DNA of 64,000 bases, from contig JAHQIY010000034.1 in the NCBI GenBank assembly GCA_019054805.1, forward strand, positions 434,001-498,000, in the 5' to 3' direction. The notes below the pieces were generated by a model. That model was not told where the DNA came from and did not search any database. It saw nothing but the letters and a program-made list of their open reading frames with translations. Below, in pieces: positions 23,101-32,605 of this stretch; position 1 is the stretch's first letter, and each line of letters opens with the position of its first letter. Both the position numbers and the translations under genes were made by a program. This stretch comes from Brachionus manjavacas (Eukaryota > Rotifera > Eurotatoria > Ploima > Brachionidae).

Positions 23101-23240
23101 TTCCAGCGAACTTATCTCTTGCCTAATCTGCGTCAGGCGTTTATCGATTTGCTTCAGTTCTTTATTTATATCTGCATAGGAATAAATTGAAGCGAGTCTC
23201 ACAATCTAATTGAAATCAAACCTTTTTCTTCAATGGACAT
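17154..23240 (-). CDS. RECQL: RecQ-family DNA helicase, RECQL (RECQ1) orthologue, 6 exons
   Basis: Exons (minus strand): 23240-23222, 23171-22983, 21842-21362, 21312-20698, 17950-17901, 17851-17154; all phases agree, giving about 683 residues, close to the usual RECQL length. A coiled-coil N-terminus precedes a superfamily 2 helicase core: [10 protein letters not shown] (Q-motif region), MPTGGGKS (Walker A), VDEVHCCS (DEVH box), [19 protein letters not shown]-type motif [18 protein letters not shown] and [10 protein letters not shown]. The RecQ zinc subdomain has its four cysteines (KTC, GEC, LMC, DFC), followed by a winged helix and a basic tail. RECQL unwinds 3'-5' and acts in replication-fork restart and branch migration in the nucleus. 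The five-residue aromatic-rich loop and zinc domain place it with RECQL, not BLM or WRN. Intron 4 is 2.7 kb and contains a MITE. Confidence 0.93.
18273..18357. repeat. 85-bp palindromic repeat
   Basis: CACAATCTACGAAAATTCTG at the left pairs with CCACGATCTACGTAAAATGC read as reverse complement from 18357. It shares TACGTAAAAT words with the CAGTGCTGCTACG family. It lies in RECQL intron 4. Confidence 0.45.
18388..18918. mobile_element. Merlin-type MITE with perfect 8-bp TSD, GGTGAACC words
   Basis: Both ends read GGGTCTATTGCGTTATGTGA and remain nearly identical for about 112 bp. The element is flanked by exact 8-bp duplications CAATTATC (18380-18387 and 18919-18926). The arms consist of alternating GGTTCAC/GGTGAACC and GTGATCAC/GATCACC words, also present once in the centre. 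No ORF. Near-identity of the arms suggests a young insertion into RECQL intron 4. Confidence 0.88.
18931..19179 (+). CDS. Hypothetical nested ORF in RECQL intron 4
   Basis: An 82-codon frame on the strand opposite RECQL. The first 28 residues are hydrophobic (AT-driven or a membrane anchor). The second half, from TTAG at about 19008, has codon use more like real coding sequence ([20 protein letters not shown]). No family is recognised. It may be an exon of a nested gene together with the open frame at 19945-20163, a transposon relic, or chance. Confidence 0.25.
   Translation: MVLLLNYLIISIYLLFITTIHDFCLIRSNTTETQIMIMKLNLPERLLMNKFTKNFLMALAECGVSGDYIDELNQYTEDIKFS
19181..19944. other. RECQL intron 4, central part
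   Basis: It includes an AAATAAATAAATAAAT run at 19314-19331 preceded by a weak CCATG/TGTGG fold (similar to other hairpin-tail sites), then AT-rich sequence. No supported gene. Confidence 0.4.
19945..20163 (+). CDS. Coding-like open frame, possible exon, RECQL intron 4
   Basis: Seventy-two codons open between stops, lacking ATG. The translation is strongly charged and balanced ([20 protein letters not shown], then [11 protein letters not shown]), unlike the Phe/Lys/Asn strings of chance frames in this DNA. It is on the opposite strand to RECQL. Family unknown. It could be an exon of a nested gene or a fragment of a mobile element. Confidence 0.3.
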   Translation, partial: EVNRLSRTRLSQKSSNPEKHKRVRVANFVQFDKKKHFVEGPRKQELKKYLLIRLGQAFLIYQKKIKNYGLHN

Positions 23241-24370
23241 GGTACAAATGAATTAGTATTTTTGGTTGATGCACATTTCTCTAATTTAAATAGTAAATTA
23301 ATTTTGTTTGGTTCTATAAAAAATTTTATGAAAAAAATTTTGACAGTTCTCAAAATTTAAACTGTTAAAGAGAATTTTTTTTTGTCTTTATTTTTTTTGT
23401 TTTTTTAAATGAATGAATTAAGACTCGGACAAATTGATCTAAATCTAAAATTTAAATTATTTCAAAACTTGAGATTTTTGTATTGGGGTTAGCTAAAAAA
23501 TAAACAATTTTAGGTAAATTTTAGGTGAATTTTCAATTTTTCAGAAAGTAATGAAAACAATCGTAAAAAAAAAGAAACTAGTAAAATATGAAATTTATTT
23601 TAATTTTTAAAAAAATTAAAAATTGCTAATTTTCATTTTTTCAATATAATGTTTTACTTGCTATCAATCTTTTTAACATTTTTGTAATACAGAATTATTT
23701 TAATTTTTCTTCAAAAAATAGTTTTCTTGCCTCTATAATGAAAAAAAATCTCCTCTTCTTATGAAATAAATTTTTCTCAAACATTTCATGACTTCTTAAA
23801 AAAATGGTATATTTTTAAATAATGTGGTAGAAAAAATTACGTTTTTATTTGATTTTTTGATAATTTAAAACAACGGAATAAAATTTTTTAACTTGTCTTA
23901 AAATTTTTTTAATGCATTTTATGTTTGTTTTTTTAAATTTTTAAAGCATTTTGTTTTTTTTTTTAAATACATTTTTTATCCGAAAATCTTATCCGTTCTT
24001 TTAAACCCAATTTAAAAAAAAATATTGTTCATGAACTCGTCAAAATTTTAATCTTTATTTAATTTCAAAAAAAAAATTCAAGTGACATGATTCATGTCAC
24101 AGTGAAATTTGTGATAAATGAACCGTGATCATCACTAGACACAGTTAAATCTTATATGAGTTCCATAGAAATTAGCAATCCTAAACTTGCTAAATTAAGT
24201 TTTTGGATAATATTTCAGAATAAATCAAATATAATATTTACAAAATTTTGAATGATTTAAGTAGTTTTATTCTACTAGATTTTTTTGATGGGTTGCAATT
24301 AATTTTTTTGAAGCAAGAATAATTTAGGGTAAATATCAAAGAGAAAATTTAACTCTTAAAAATATCTGTT
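23241..24370. other. Upstream region of RECQL; no gene seen
   Basis: AT-rich. It contains a perfect 19-bp palindrome, GTGACATGATTCATGTCAC (24082-24100). The RECQL promoter should lie near 23250-23400, but I see no defined element. Confidence 0.45.
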
Positions 24371-24377
24371 AAAAAAT

Positions 24378-25080
24378 ATAATAATAATAATAATAATAAT
24401 AACTGCAACAGGAACCGAAGTTTCCTGCAGAGAATGATAACAATAGATACCACTTTATGGCAGATGTGCTATAAATTTCATTTATTATGCTTCTTAAATT
24501 TGTCGTAGTTGTTCTTGAATAGGTTAACATTGGTTACATTTGTAGTTTTAATTGGTAGATTATTCCAAATCGGTACTATTCTGTTCGAGAAAAAGAACTC
24601 TCTTTGGTCACAATTTTTCGTAATTTGTCTCATGTATCTATTTTTTTTACCTCTTATATTATTTGCTGGACCATCAGCAAAAACAGAGTGTGCAATACTA
24701 TTAGGATGGTACCAATCAATTACGTTTATTTTAGTTTCTATTTTGAAGAATTGAATAGCGTCTCCTCTTTCTCTTCTCTCTTTTAAGGTTGTAAGCTCAA
24801 ATGTAATCTTTCGAGATAAGGCAGATGTCTTAATTCATAAACAAGTTTTTTTGATCTTCTTTGAACCTGTTCAAGTATCTTGATATCTTTTTGACGATAT
24901 GGTGAGCAAGCTGCAGATGCATATTCTAAATGCGGTCTTATAAAAGATGTTTACAGAGTCTTGAGTGTTGCTACATCCCACTTTTTAATTGTTCTTTTTA
25001 GTTGACCAAGTACAGAGTTTGCTTTTTAAGCTGCCTTTTTTGAGTGCTCGCACATTTTTAGATCGTTTGAGATTTAATAC
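24378..25080 (-). pseudogene. 3' end of a non-LTR retrotransposon (reverse transcriptase C-terminus)
   Basis: On the minus strand: FIRPHLEYASAACSPYRQKD, then ILEQVQRRSKKLVYELRHLP, LKRERRRGDAIQFFKI and RIVPIWNNLPI. This is the typical C-terminal segment of Jockey/CR1-like reverse transcriptases (RPHLEYAS..W.P, VQRRATK, RR.RGD, W..LP). After the stop come a GGAAACTTCGGTTCC hairpin and an ATT microsatellite tail (24379-24412), as expected at a LINE 3' terminus. The frame is broken in places and the 5' part is missing. Confidence 0.8.
24379..24412. repeat. (AAT)n microsatellite
   Basis: About ten AAT units. It sits at the 3' end of the minus-strand LINE fragment and probably began as its tail. 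Confidence 0.85.
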
Positions 25081-26239
25081 TTATTAATAAAAAAAAATCA
25101 AAGACATGATTCAATTATATGTCCTTTTATTTTATCAAATAATAAAATTAATGCTAAGATTGAATTCTGAAATGCTCTGAGTAATATAACCTTGAGTTTG
25201 AGAATTTTTATCATTTGACTCAGTTCAATTTTTCTATTTTTTTTTTATTTCAGGTACAAAAAAATTAAAGTAAAAATTGATTGTTTTAAATTAATTTTTT
25301 AACAAACGAAAAAATTTAATAACTTTGAATTCAAGTTATAAATTAAAATTTTTAAAAAATAATGTTGATCCAAAATAATGACAAATTTTTTAAATAAAAA
25401 ATAATTTATTTTAAGAAGAATCGTAATTAAGAAATTTTTAAAAGAAGACTTTTTTCTTTCACATTATGTTTTTTATTTCATTTTAAGTGTTAGAAAGTTA
25501 GTTTTTTTGCATAATCGAAAAATTATTTTATTTCAGTTCAATGTAAAGAAATTAGAACTTATGATAGATTAAAGATGTTTTTTTTATGACCAACAATTTT
25601 CAACGTGATAAAGATCTGGAGAACAGTGGCATTATTAAAAGCGCAAAATTATGGTCTGAACAGAAGCACCAAAATTGAATCCTAAAAAAGTTGGCTTTTA
25701 GATATATAAAAAAAAAAATAAAAATATTTTAAAATTTTGTCAAAAAAAATCTTTTCTTAAAAAATTAATTTTTTCAAGCTGATGAATTTAAACCCAATTT
25801 TTACAAAATGAACTATTAATAATTTTTTTAAAAGATAATTTTAATCATAAATCTGATAGAGATAATAGGTCAAGTTTACTTACTAAATTTTTTGAATAAA
25901 TTTATAGAATTTGTTTTGTTGGATGGTATTAAAATCTTTATTAAAAAATTATACTATCATTTAAAAATATACCAGTTTCATTAGAAGTTCAGTATGCATT
26001 TTTTTTTCTAATTAAGTATTAAAACTTTAAACGAATACTCAAATAGATGTTCATCCGACCATTAAAAAATAAAGTATAATTTTCTTAGGTAAATTTGAAT
26101 TCGATTTTAATATCTAAGATATAGACAAAAATAATTTAATAAATTAAAAACTCTTCTTATACTTTTAGTACTTGTTAATAATTAAATTTTTAAGATTTTG
26201 AACTAATAAGTTTAGTTGTAGTAGTAGTAAATATAGCTG
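25081..26239. other. No gene seen
   Basis: AT-rich sequence separating two fragments of a minus-strand retrotransposon, apart from the short frame at 25586. Confidence 0.4.
25586..25678 (+). CDS. Short coding-like ORF, possible exon
   Basis: ATG to TGA, 30 residues with mixed composition (MTNNFQRDKDLENSG and SAKLWSEQKHQN). It stands out from the AT-rich surroundings. It may be an upstream exon of the gene at 28405 or stand alone. No homology recognised. Confidence 0.2.
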   Translation: MTNNFQRDKDLENSGIIKSAKLWSEQKHQN

Positions 26240-26269
26240 TGATACAGAGGTACCTGTGTGAATTTAGGC

Positions 26270-26590
26270 TTTAAGACTACATCAACTCTTATCTGATCTG
26301 TCAATAATTACACTCGGTATTCCCTCTCATGTTACCCCCTTACAGTCATTTCCAACACTCATTATTCAGACATTCCATTGAGTCGTTTATGTACACCACG
26401 AACAAAAAAGGCCCAAGCATCGACCCCTGAGGTACCGAACTAGTAACTACTTCCTAGGCCGATTCTGCATCTCCCATTGTTTCCTTCCTCTTATGAAAGT
26501 CTCCATCCAACATAGCATTTTTCCCTTTACCCCATTTTCTTTCAACTTATGAATTAATTTGTTGTGAGAAAACTTTTGAAAAATCACTTT
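26270..26590 (-). pseudogene. Reverse transcriptase fragment of a non-LTR retrotransposon
   Basis: On the minus strand: DFSK-type motif A remains, HNKLIHKLKENGVKGKMLCW, then after a frame change VTSSVPQGSMLGPFLFVVYI followed by ND. The PQGS..GP.LF..YIND block is the diagnostic RT motif B. The reading then reaches a stop before the catalytic xADD box. It is consistent in order and strand with the C-terminal piece at 24378-25080 and may be the same insertion. Confidence 0.8.
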
Positions 26591-28404
26591 TCAGTAAATC
26601 AACTGAATTTGTCTACATTGAAATTTTTGTTACTAGATTCTGACATTCCAATAAATAGTTACACAGGCCCTCTTCTTTACGAACCCATATTAATGCTTCT
26701 AAATCAAATCATTCTCATTAAATATCTTATAATCTCATCCCTAATTCTAGTTCCTTCCATTATTTTACAACACACTGGGCACTGGGCATTATACTCTTAT
26801 TATATGTTTTTTTTTTAATAATTTTAAGTTCGCTTGCCCATTCACCAGAACAACTCTTTAGAACCATCGATGACACCTTGTCCCTTCCCATGGCTTTTGT
26901 CCCATCCAATTTCTGGTAGCAATTTTATTTAGAAAATAAGAAAAAATTAAAAACCTCAAAAAGCCCTGTTTTTATTTAGACTTTTATAAATTTAAAAAAA
27001 AAAATCAAGAATAAAATTTTACTTGTGATTTATTTTATTTGAAAAATTGATTAACTTTTAAAAAATACCAGACTTTAAATTAATTTTCTGCATTTAAAAT
27101 ATCTATTCCAATTTTGAGGAATTCTTGAAATATTTGAAGAAAAAAAAAGAATCATTGATTTTTTAGAAACTAGATGAAGTTCTAGAATTTAAAACTATTT
27201 TTTTTTAGTAAACTGAGAATTTATGACTATAACGGTGTTAGTTGACTTTATCATAAAACTCAAGCTGTTATCTATTTCAAACAAAGCACATAAATTAATT
27301 ATCTTTCTTAAGAAATTTATAGTATCAAAAATATTGAATTTTTGAGATCTTAGAAAAAATTGCTATTAGACTTTTTAATGAGCTAGGTCTTTCGTGTATT
27401 ATTATTATTAATAAAATATCTAACCATTAAATTTATTGATGCTATTAAATGGTGTTTATGATATGATTACTAGCATAGCTGAATTGAAAAATTATAAACA
27501 CGACAATGTCAGTTTCTAATGTTCTTTTTCATTATTTTCTTGTTATAAAAGTCAAATATGCTTGTTAGCAAATTTACATTTTTCATTTGTTTTACCAAAT
27601 TTTGAGATCTCTCTCACAATTTATGTACAAATGTTTATAAATTATATTTACTTAATAAATTTTTTTCAATTTCTCATTGGTTTTGTTTATTCAAAAAGCA
27701 AAAAGTGATTAAACTTTGGAATTCGAAGTCCTACAAAAATAAGAAAGAATATTTGTCGGCTTTTTTTAATTTTAAATGTGTCTAGAATCACTGAAAAGGC
27801 ATCGATACTCAAGAATAAAAGTCCATTTTAATTAATAAGAGACAAAAGAATATTTTTTACCAATCAAATATTTTAGTTCATTATTTTACAACTAGACTAA
27901 TAAAATTTTCTAATTTTTTATTACTTAAAATTGGAAAAAAAGAGTTATTTTTAAACATAATGAAACGAATTTTTTAAATGAATCTTTTTTACACCGAGAT
28001 TAACAAGTTTTTCAATCAGTCCTCTGTAAATAAAAGTTAATGGAAAAGGATTTCAATAAGTAACAAGAATTTTGACTTAATTTAAATTTTTTCCAATTTA
28101 TTTTCAACTATTTGCATTAGTTAAACTTTTTTTTGAGTCTGTTATTCAATGCTCAATATTTAATTTAACAGGATTCATTTTTTAGATGACTTTAAATTTG
28201 TTCATTTAAAAGAAATCGTACAAAAAAATTTTCAAAATTTCTCAGATGATATTTGTTTTTATTTCTTTAAAAGCTTCTAAATTTAAAAATCTAAATTTAA
28301 AGAAAAAATTTCAAAATCAAAAAATTAGTTTAAATTTTTATCGTACTTTTAAGATATTGCTGCTAAGATTTTTTAAATTTTGAACGTAATTACGTGATGT
28401 AAAG
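26591..28404. other. No gene seen
   Basis: AT-rich intergenic sequence. The 84-codon frame at 26564-26818 (+) is the antisense of the retrotransposon and flank. A 12-bp palindrome ACGTAATTACGT (28384-28395) sits just upstream of the ATG at 28405. Confidence 0.4.
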
Positions 28405-31400
28405 ATGAGCAGAAATTCGACAGTATTTATTTTCCTTCTCTAACAATCTAAATTAATATTCAAACGATTTTCGATAGAAAAACGATAAGACACCAAGACA
28501 CAGTGACGCTGATGCTGTCCCTGAGTTGAATTTTAAAAAAATTCTTTCAAAACGGCGATACACTGTCGCTACTTCAAATGGAAATTTGAATAACGATATC
28601 AGGAAAATGCTAGAAAACTTGTCAAAACGAAAGTAAATAAAAATTAAAATAAAAACATTTAATTTGTCTTTTTTTTAGAACTGATAACGAGGATACAATT
28701 GGAAAATTTCTTAGAAACCGCTCAGATTCAAAGTACTTAAATTGTCTTGGTTTTTTTTTAAATATTTATTTGAAAATTCTTGCAAAATATTAAAAATTTA
28801 AAAAAAAAATTTTGTGGAAAAAGTTGAGATAATTGATTAAATTCTGGAGGAATATAGTAAAAGCAGTTTTTAAATTCAAAATTTTTAAGTCACAAGATAA
28901 TCGTTGTTGATTCTTTTAAAATTTCTGGATAATATCTTAACTACAAATTTTCATAACTTAAAAACTTTGATTTAGAATGCAATAATCTTTAATTTTTGAA
29001 TGATCAACTCAAAAAGATAAGTTATTTTGTATGTTGTCAATGATATTAATTAAAAAAAATTCATTTTAACATGATTTAATCTAAAAAGAAACATAAAAAA
29101 AGAGGATTTAATTTTTCTTTAATTTTAATGTTTGACACTTATTCCAGCTTTGAAATTTTCAATAATTAAAATAAAATGAATTCTATGTTTGCTCATCTAA
29201 ATTAATTTTTTTTAATTCAATCACTTAAATTTCAAATTGGTTGTGAGACTTTAATTAATAGAAAAATTTTAATTTTGTATTTGTGTATTTTGTCTTCATT
29301 TTAAATCGATTAAAAGAAAATCAAATTTATTTTAAAAACCAGTTTTTTTGGTTGCAATTTTTTTGCAAAATGTTTTAAATTCAATTTTTTGAAAATTATG
29401 GTTTTGATTATTATTAGATCTTATTTTAAATAAATTTTTATAACTAATTTTATTTTAAAAACACAATCAAAAAATTAATCAAAAATTTGTAAATATCTAT
29501 TAAGTTTACAAATTTAATGCAGCGTTCTTTAATTACGTCTACCAGTAAATTAAAATTTAACTTAGAATCAAATTTAATACCAAGAAACTTGATTTATTTT
29601 TGGCTCACTATTCTATTTCCATAAATTTTTAAGTAAAGATTATAAATCACTTTTTTGTACTTAGAAAAGACTACTGAACACGACTTTTCGACTGATTTCT
29701 TCATTTTCCACTAAAGAAGCTATTGTTCTAGTTCGTTATTATCTTATTTTCTAGATTCCCCTTTTTGTTGTACATGAAGAATGTAACAAGATCATCTGCG
29801 GAAAGCATAGAGTATTCATTGTTTTGTTTCTTTTGGGGATGGCATTAATATATATAGAGCCTTGAGGGGCACTTGCGGATCTAATCCAGTCAGTGAAGTA
29901 ATGAGGTGGGTTCATTTTAATCAATTTGTAAACTAAACCTTCAATAAGATAAATTAAAAAGTTCAGTGATTTCTATTAATGAATTTCTTGGTAAGATTTT
30001 TAACTTTAAGTTATGAATTTGGTCAGATTCTAGCCACTTCATTTTTCAATCTTTTAAAAGCAATAATTAATTCATTTAAGCAAATTGGATCATTAAAACT
30101 TCACTGTTTTTAATTTTTAAAGAAGCATTTCCTTTTTTTTAATTCCTTACCATTTGAAATCAAATTTGGAATTAAATTTGATCCTTTTTTTTGATCCAAA
30201 TCTGTTTATTTTTTACAAAAAAATTTACTTGTCAGCGGGTTTTTCCCATTTTCTGAATGAATTTTGATTACAAATTTTTTTTTAAAAAGGCCTTAAACTC
30301 AAATGTAAGGCTCTTGGCAGTAAGTTTTCTGAAAGTTTCTTCAAACTTTCCTTCGTTCTTTTATCAGATTAACAATGTTCAGGGGAAGATTGGTTTAGTA
30401 GATTTTCTGAGAAAGGTAAGTAATGCTTTTATGTTTAAGAGAAATGATTTTTTCTGTAATTGTATCATTTAGTTGATCTATAGTGAGGGAACTTTCAGTG
30501 ATATTAAATATTTGAGAATCTAAAATCTCGCTGAATTTATAGTTAAACTTTTTAGCTGCTGATATTTTTTCTATTTGATTACCCATAGAAATAGATGCTT
30601 CAAAGTAATTCTTATTAAAAATATTAAAGGTAGGACGCTTATCGTTGATTACTGAAAAGTCTAATTCATAGATTATTCTTTCCAACATAATACCGTTATC
30701 ATTTTCCACTACGCAGCTAATTTGCTTTGTTCTGTCGTTTGGGTCACCACCTATAATGTTGTATCTACATTTTTTATTAACTTTTTTAAAAAGCTAAAAG
30801 TTCCGAATGCATTGGGTGGATAATAAAGACTAAATACAAATCATTAATTATTCTTTCCTAAATTCGGTTTTATACTAAGGAGTTCGGAATTGAATTTCTC
30901 ATATAAAAATATTAAGCAGTTGCAATTTCAACGTGTCAAAATAAATCTTGTTAAATTGATTTTTTCAGAATCAATAGTAATCCGATAAAGTGACAATAAA
31001 TTTTCACAAAAAAATGTAATTAATGGTATCATGTCGGTTTGGTGAACATATTAATCACCAAATTTCTATATTTGTATTCTTCAAAAAATTTTAAAAAAAT
31101 TACTTTTTTTTAAATTTTAATTATTAATAAAATTTAATGTTTTCCCAAGTGATTCTCCCAAAAAAAATAAAAAAAAATAATTTCCTTTTGTTTGCCTTGT
31201 AACAGTTTCAAATTTTTTTCACGTCTATTTCAAAATTGCTCAACACGGTGCTGAAAGTGAGGTAAATTACCATTTCAACCTTCCCGAGGTCCTCACTTTA
31301 CCTTTATCTTAATAAAAGCAAATATTTGATTTTATAATTAAATGATATTGTAATTAATTAGAAAACAACGCAAGGCTAAAATTATTTAATAAATTTTAAA

Positions 31401-32117
31401 ATAATTACTAAATGTAATGTAACACTTTTTTTGTCTGATTACATGAATTAGTTTCACGTGAAAAAAAGGTGACACAAGTAGGGATTCAACTAATTCAAAG
31501 TATATATTCTTCCCTCATCTCCTGGTAGTAGGCTCGCTAATTAATTTATAATTTATTTAAATTAGTCATATCATAGGTATAATAAAAGTGTAATAAAATA
31601 AAGAAGAGATAAATTTGCTTCTCAATATATTTTAAAGTTATTTTTACTTTTTTTTCTCAAAATGCGCCTTTGTATTTTTTATTTTTGAATAAAAATCGAT
31701 TAGCTTTTTTTTAAATGACTTTAATAATTTCACTCATGCGATTGCTGAATACATTTCAAAGCAATTATTTTAAGTTAAACTCTTAGTTTTATGTCGTTCA
31801 AGAGTTTTGGCTGAAAATTTAATTTTTTTTTGACAAACAATTCCTGTCACAGTAAAGATTTTTATTGATGATTTTTTAGCTACGTTCATTTAATGAGTTG
31901 AAATTTTAATTGAAAAATTAGTCTGAATGTTTACGTTTCAAAATTTTAACCAAAAAATAACAATTTCTCTTTCTGCTGATGTTTGCTTTTAATTTCTATT
32001 TTCCAGATTTCAAAATTAAAGACAAACAATAAGACAAAAATCTCCAGGAAAATTGTGACAAAAAAATTTATTCCAGCCACTAAATCAATAAAAAAGAGCG
32101 GAAACAAAAAATTCTGA
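28405..32117 (+). CDS. Hypothetical small multi-exon protein
   Basis: Recovered by splice logic, not by a long ORF. Exons: 28405-28422 (ATG), 28478-28632, 28679 to 28732-28749, 31206-31260, 32007-32117 (TGA). The acceptors at 31206 and 32007 have strong pyrimidine tracts, and the phases of the first three and last two exons agree. The join between exons 3 and 4 is uncertain: the best donor (28732) is in the wrong phase, weaker donors at 28743 or 28749 fit, and an exon may be missed. The product is about 115-120 residues, rich in Lys/Arg/Asn/Ser, with FKKILSKRRYTVATSNGNLN, KMLENLSKRKTDNEDTIGKF and a highly basic C-terminus (KTNNKTKISRKIVTKKF). No signal peptide or known domain. A dead LINE lies in intron 3. 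It ends about 370 bp before the androglobin X-box. Confidence 0.45.
29510..30840 (-). pseudogene. Dead non-LTR retrotransposon: endonuclease to reverse transcriptase
   Basis: Read on the minus strand from 30840: endonuclease remnants (LYYPPNAFG, then NIIGGDPND, NGIMLERIIYELDFSVINDK, RPTFN), a linker, a basic segment (about 30400-30240), RT motif B (APQGS joined to IYINAIPKRNK by a deletion), the catalytic box as YSMLSADDL, and a thumb segment QIKFLGIKFDSKLNF. Order and spacing match Jockey/CR1-type elements. Several frameshifts and the PQGS/IYIN deletion make it inactive. The 105-codon ORF at 30395-30709 is its longest surviving frame. It sits antisense in intron 3 of the hypothetical gene. 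Confidence 0.82.
31254..31316 (+). other. 9-bp stem-loop followed by AATAAA
   Basis: AAAGTGAGG (31254-31262) pairs with CCTCACTTT (31291-31299), and AATAAA follows at 31311. It overlaps the end of exon 4 of the hypothetical gene and its donor (GAG then GTAAAT at 31261), so it could influence splicing versus early polyadenylation. Confidence 0.4.
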
Positions 32118-32485
32118 AAAAATTGCCTCAATCATTATCGATTTAAATGAATTTAATTGTACACTTGATTTAGTTTTTTCGCAACTTAAACATTACCTTT
32201 TAGCTAAACTCCAAGCTAATCATTGAGGAATAATTAAATTAAATTAAATAAATTGTCCCAAAATGGAGTCACCATTCGAACGAAGGTCTTCTGTCAAAAA
32301 TTCATCTCGAATCGGGTTTGTATTTTATTTTGCTAGCTTAATCCAGCTCAATGGTGTCCGATCTAAATTTTAAAACGATTGTCAGATTAACTAAGCTTAA
32401 GTAAACTTCATTTTTGATAAATTCAAAAATTAATTATTTCATGTAGCCGAATATTGTAGACCTTTAAAATTTAAATTTTCTAACT

Positions 32486-32499
32486 GTTACCATGGCAAC
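32486..32499 (+). promoter_or_regulatory. RFX X-box in the androglobin promoter
   Basis: GTTACCATGGCAAC is a perfect match to the X-box consensus GTNRCC(0-3N)RGYAAC and is itself palindromic. It lies 107 bp before the androglobin ATG and directly upstream of TATATAAA (32500-32507). RFX factors use such sites to drive ciliary genes, and androglobin is known as a cilium/flagellum-linked gene. Binding here is inferred. Confidence 0.65.
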
Positions 32500-32605
32500 T
32501 ATATAAAATATTCTTTGCGTTTTTTTTTCTAAGCTGAAAATAATCAAAAGAAAAATAATAATTTAAAACAAAAAATTTAATTTAGCCTGTTATCTCCGAA
32601 AATTA

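Noticed and set aside
31946-32131. 61-residue minus-strand ORF
   Set aside because: Shadow of the plus-strand terminal exon 32007-32117, which has a strong acceptor and fitting phase.
32263-32315. Start of androglobin at the ATG at 32263
   Set aside because: Splicing this exon to 32586 puts the frame out and meets TAA at 32617; the ATG at 32606 gives the N-terminus expected for the family. Kept only as a possible upstream ORF.
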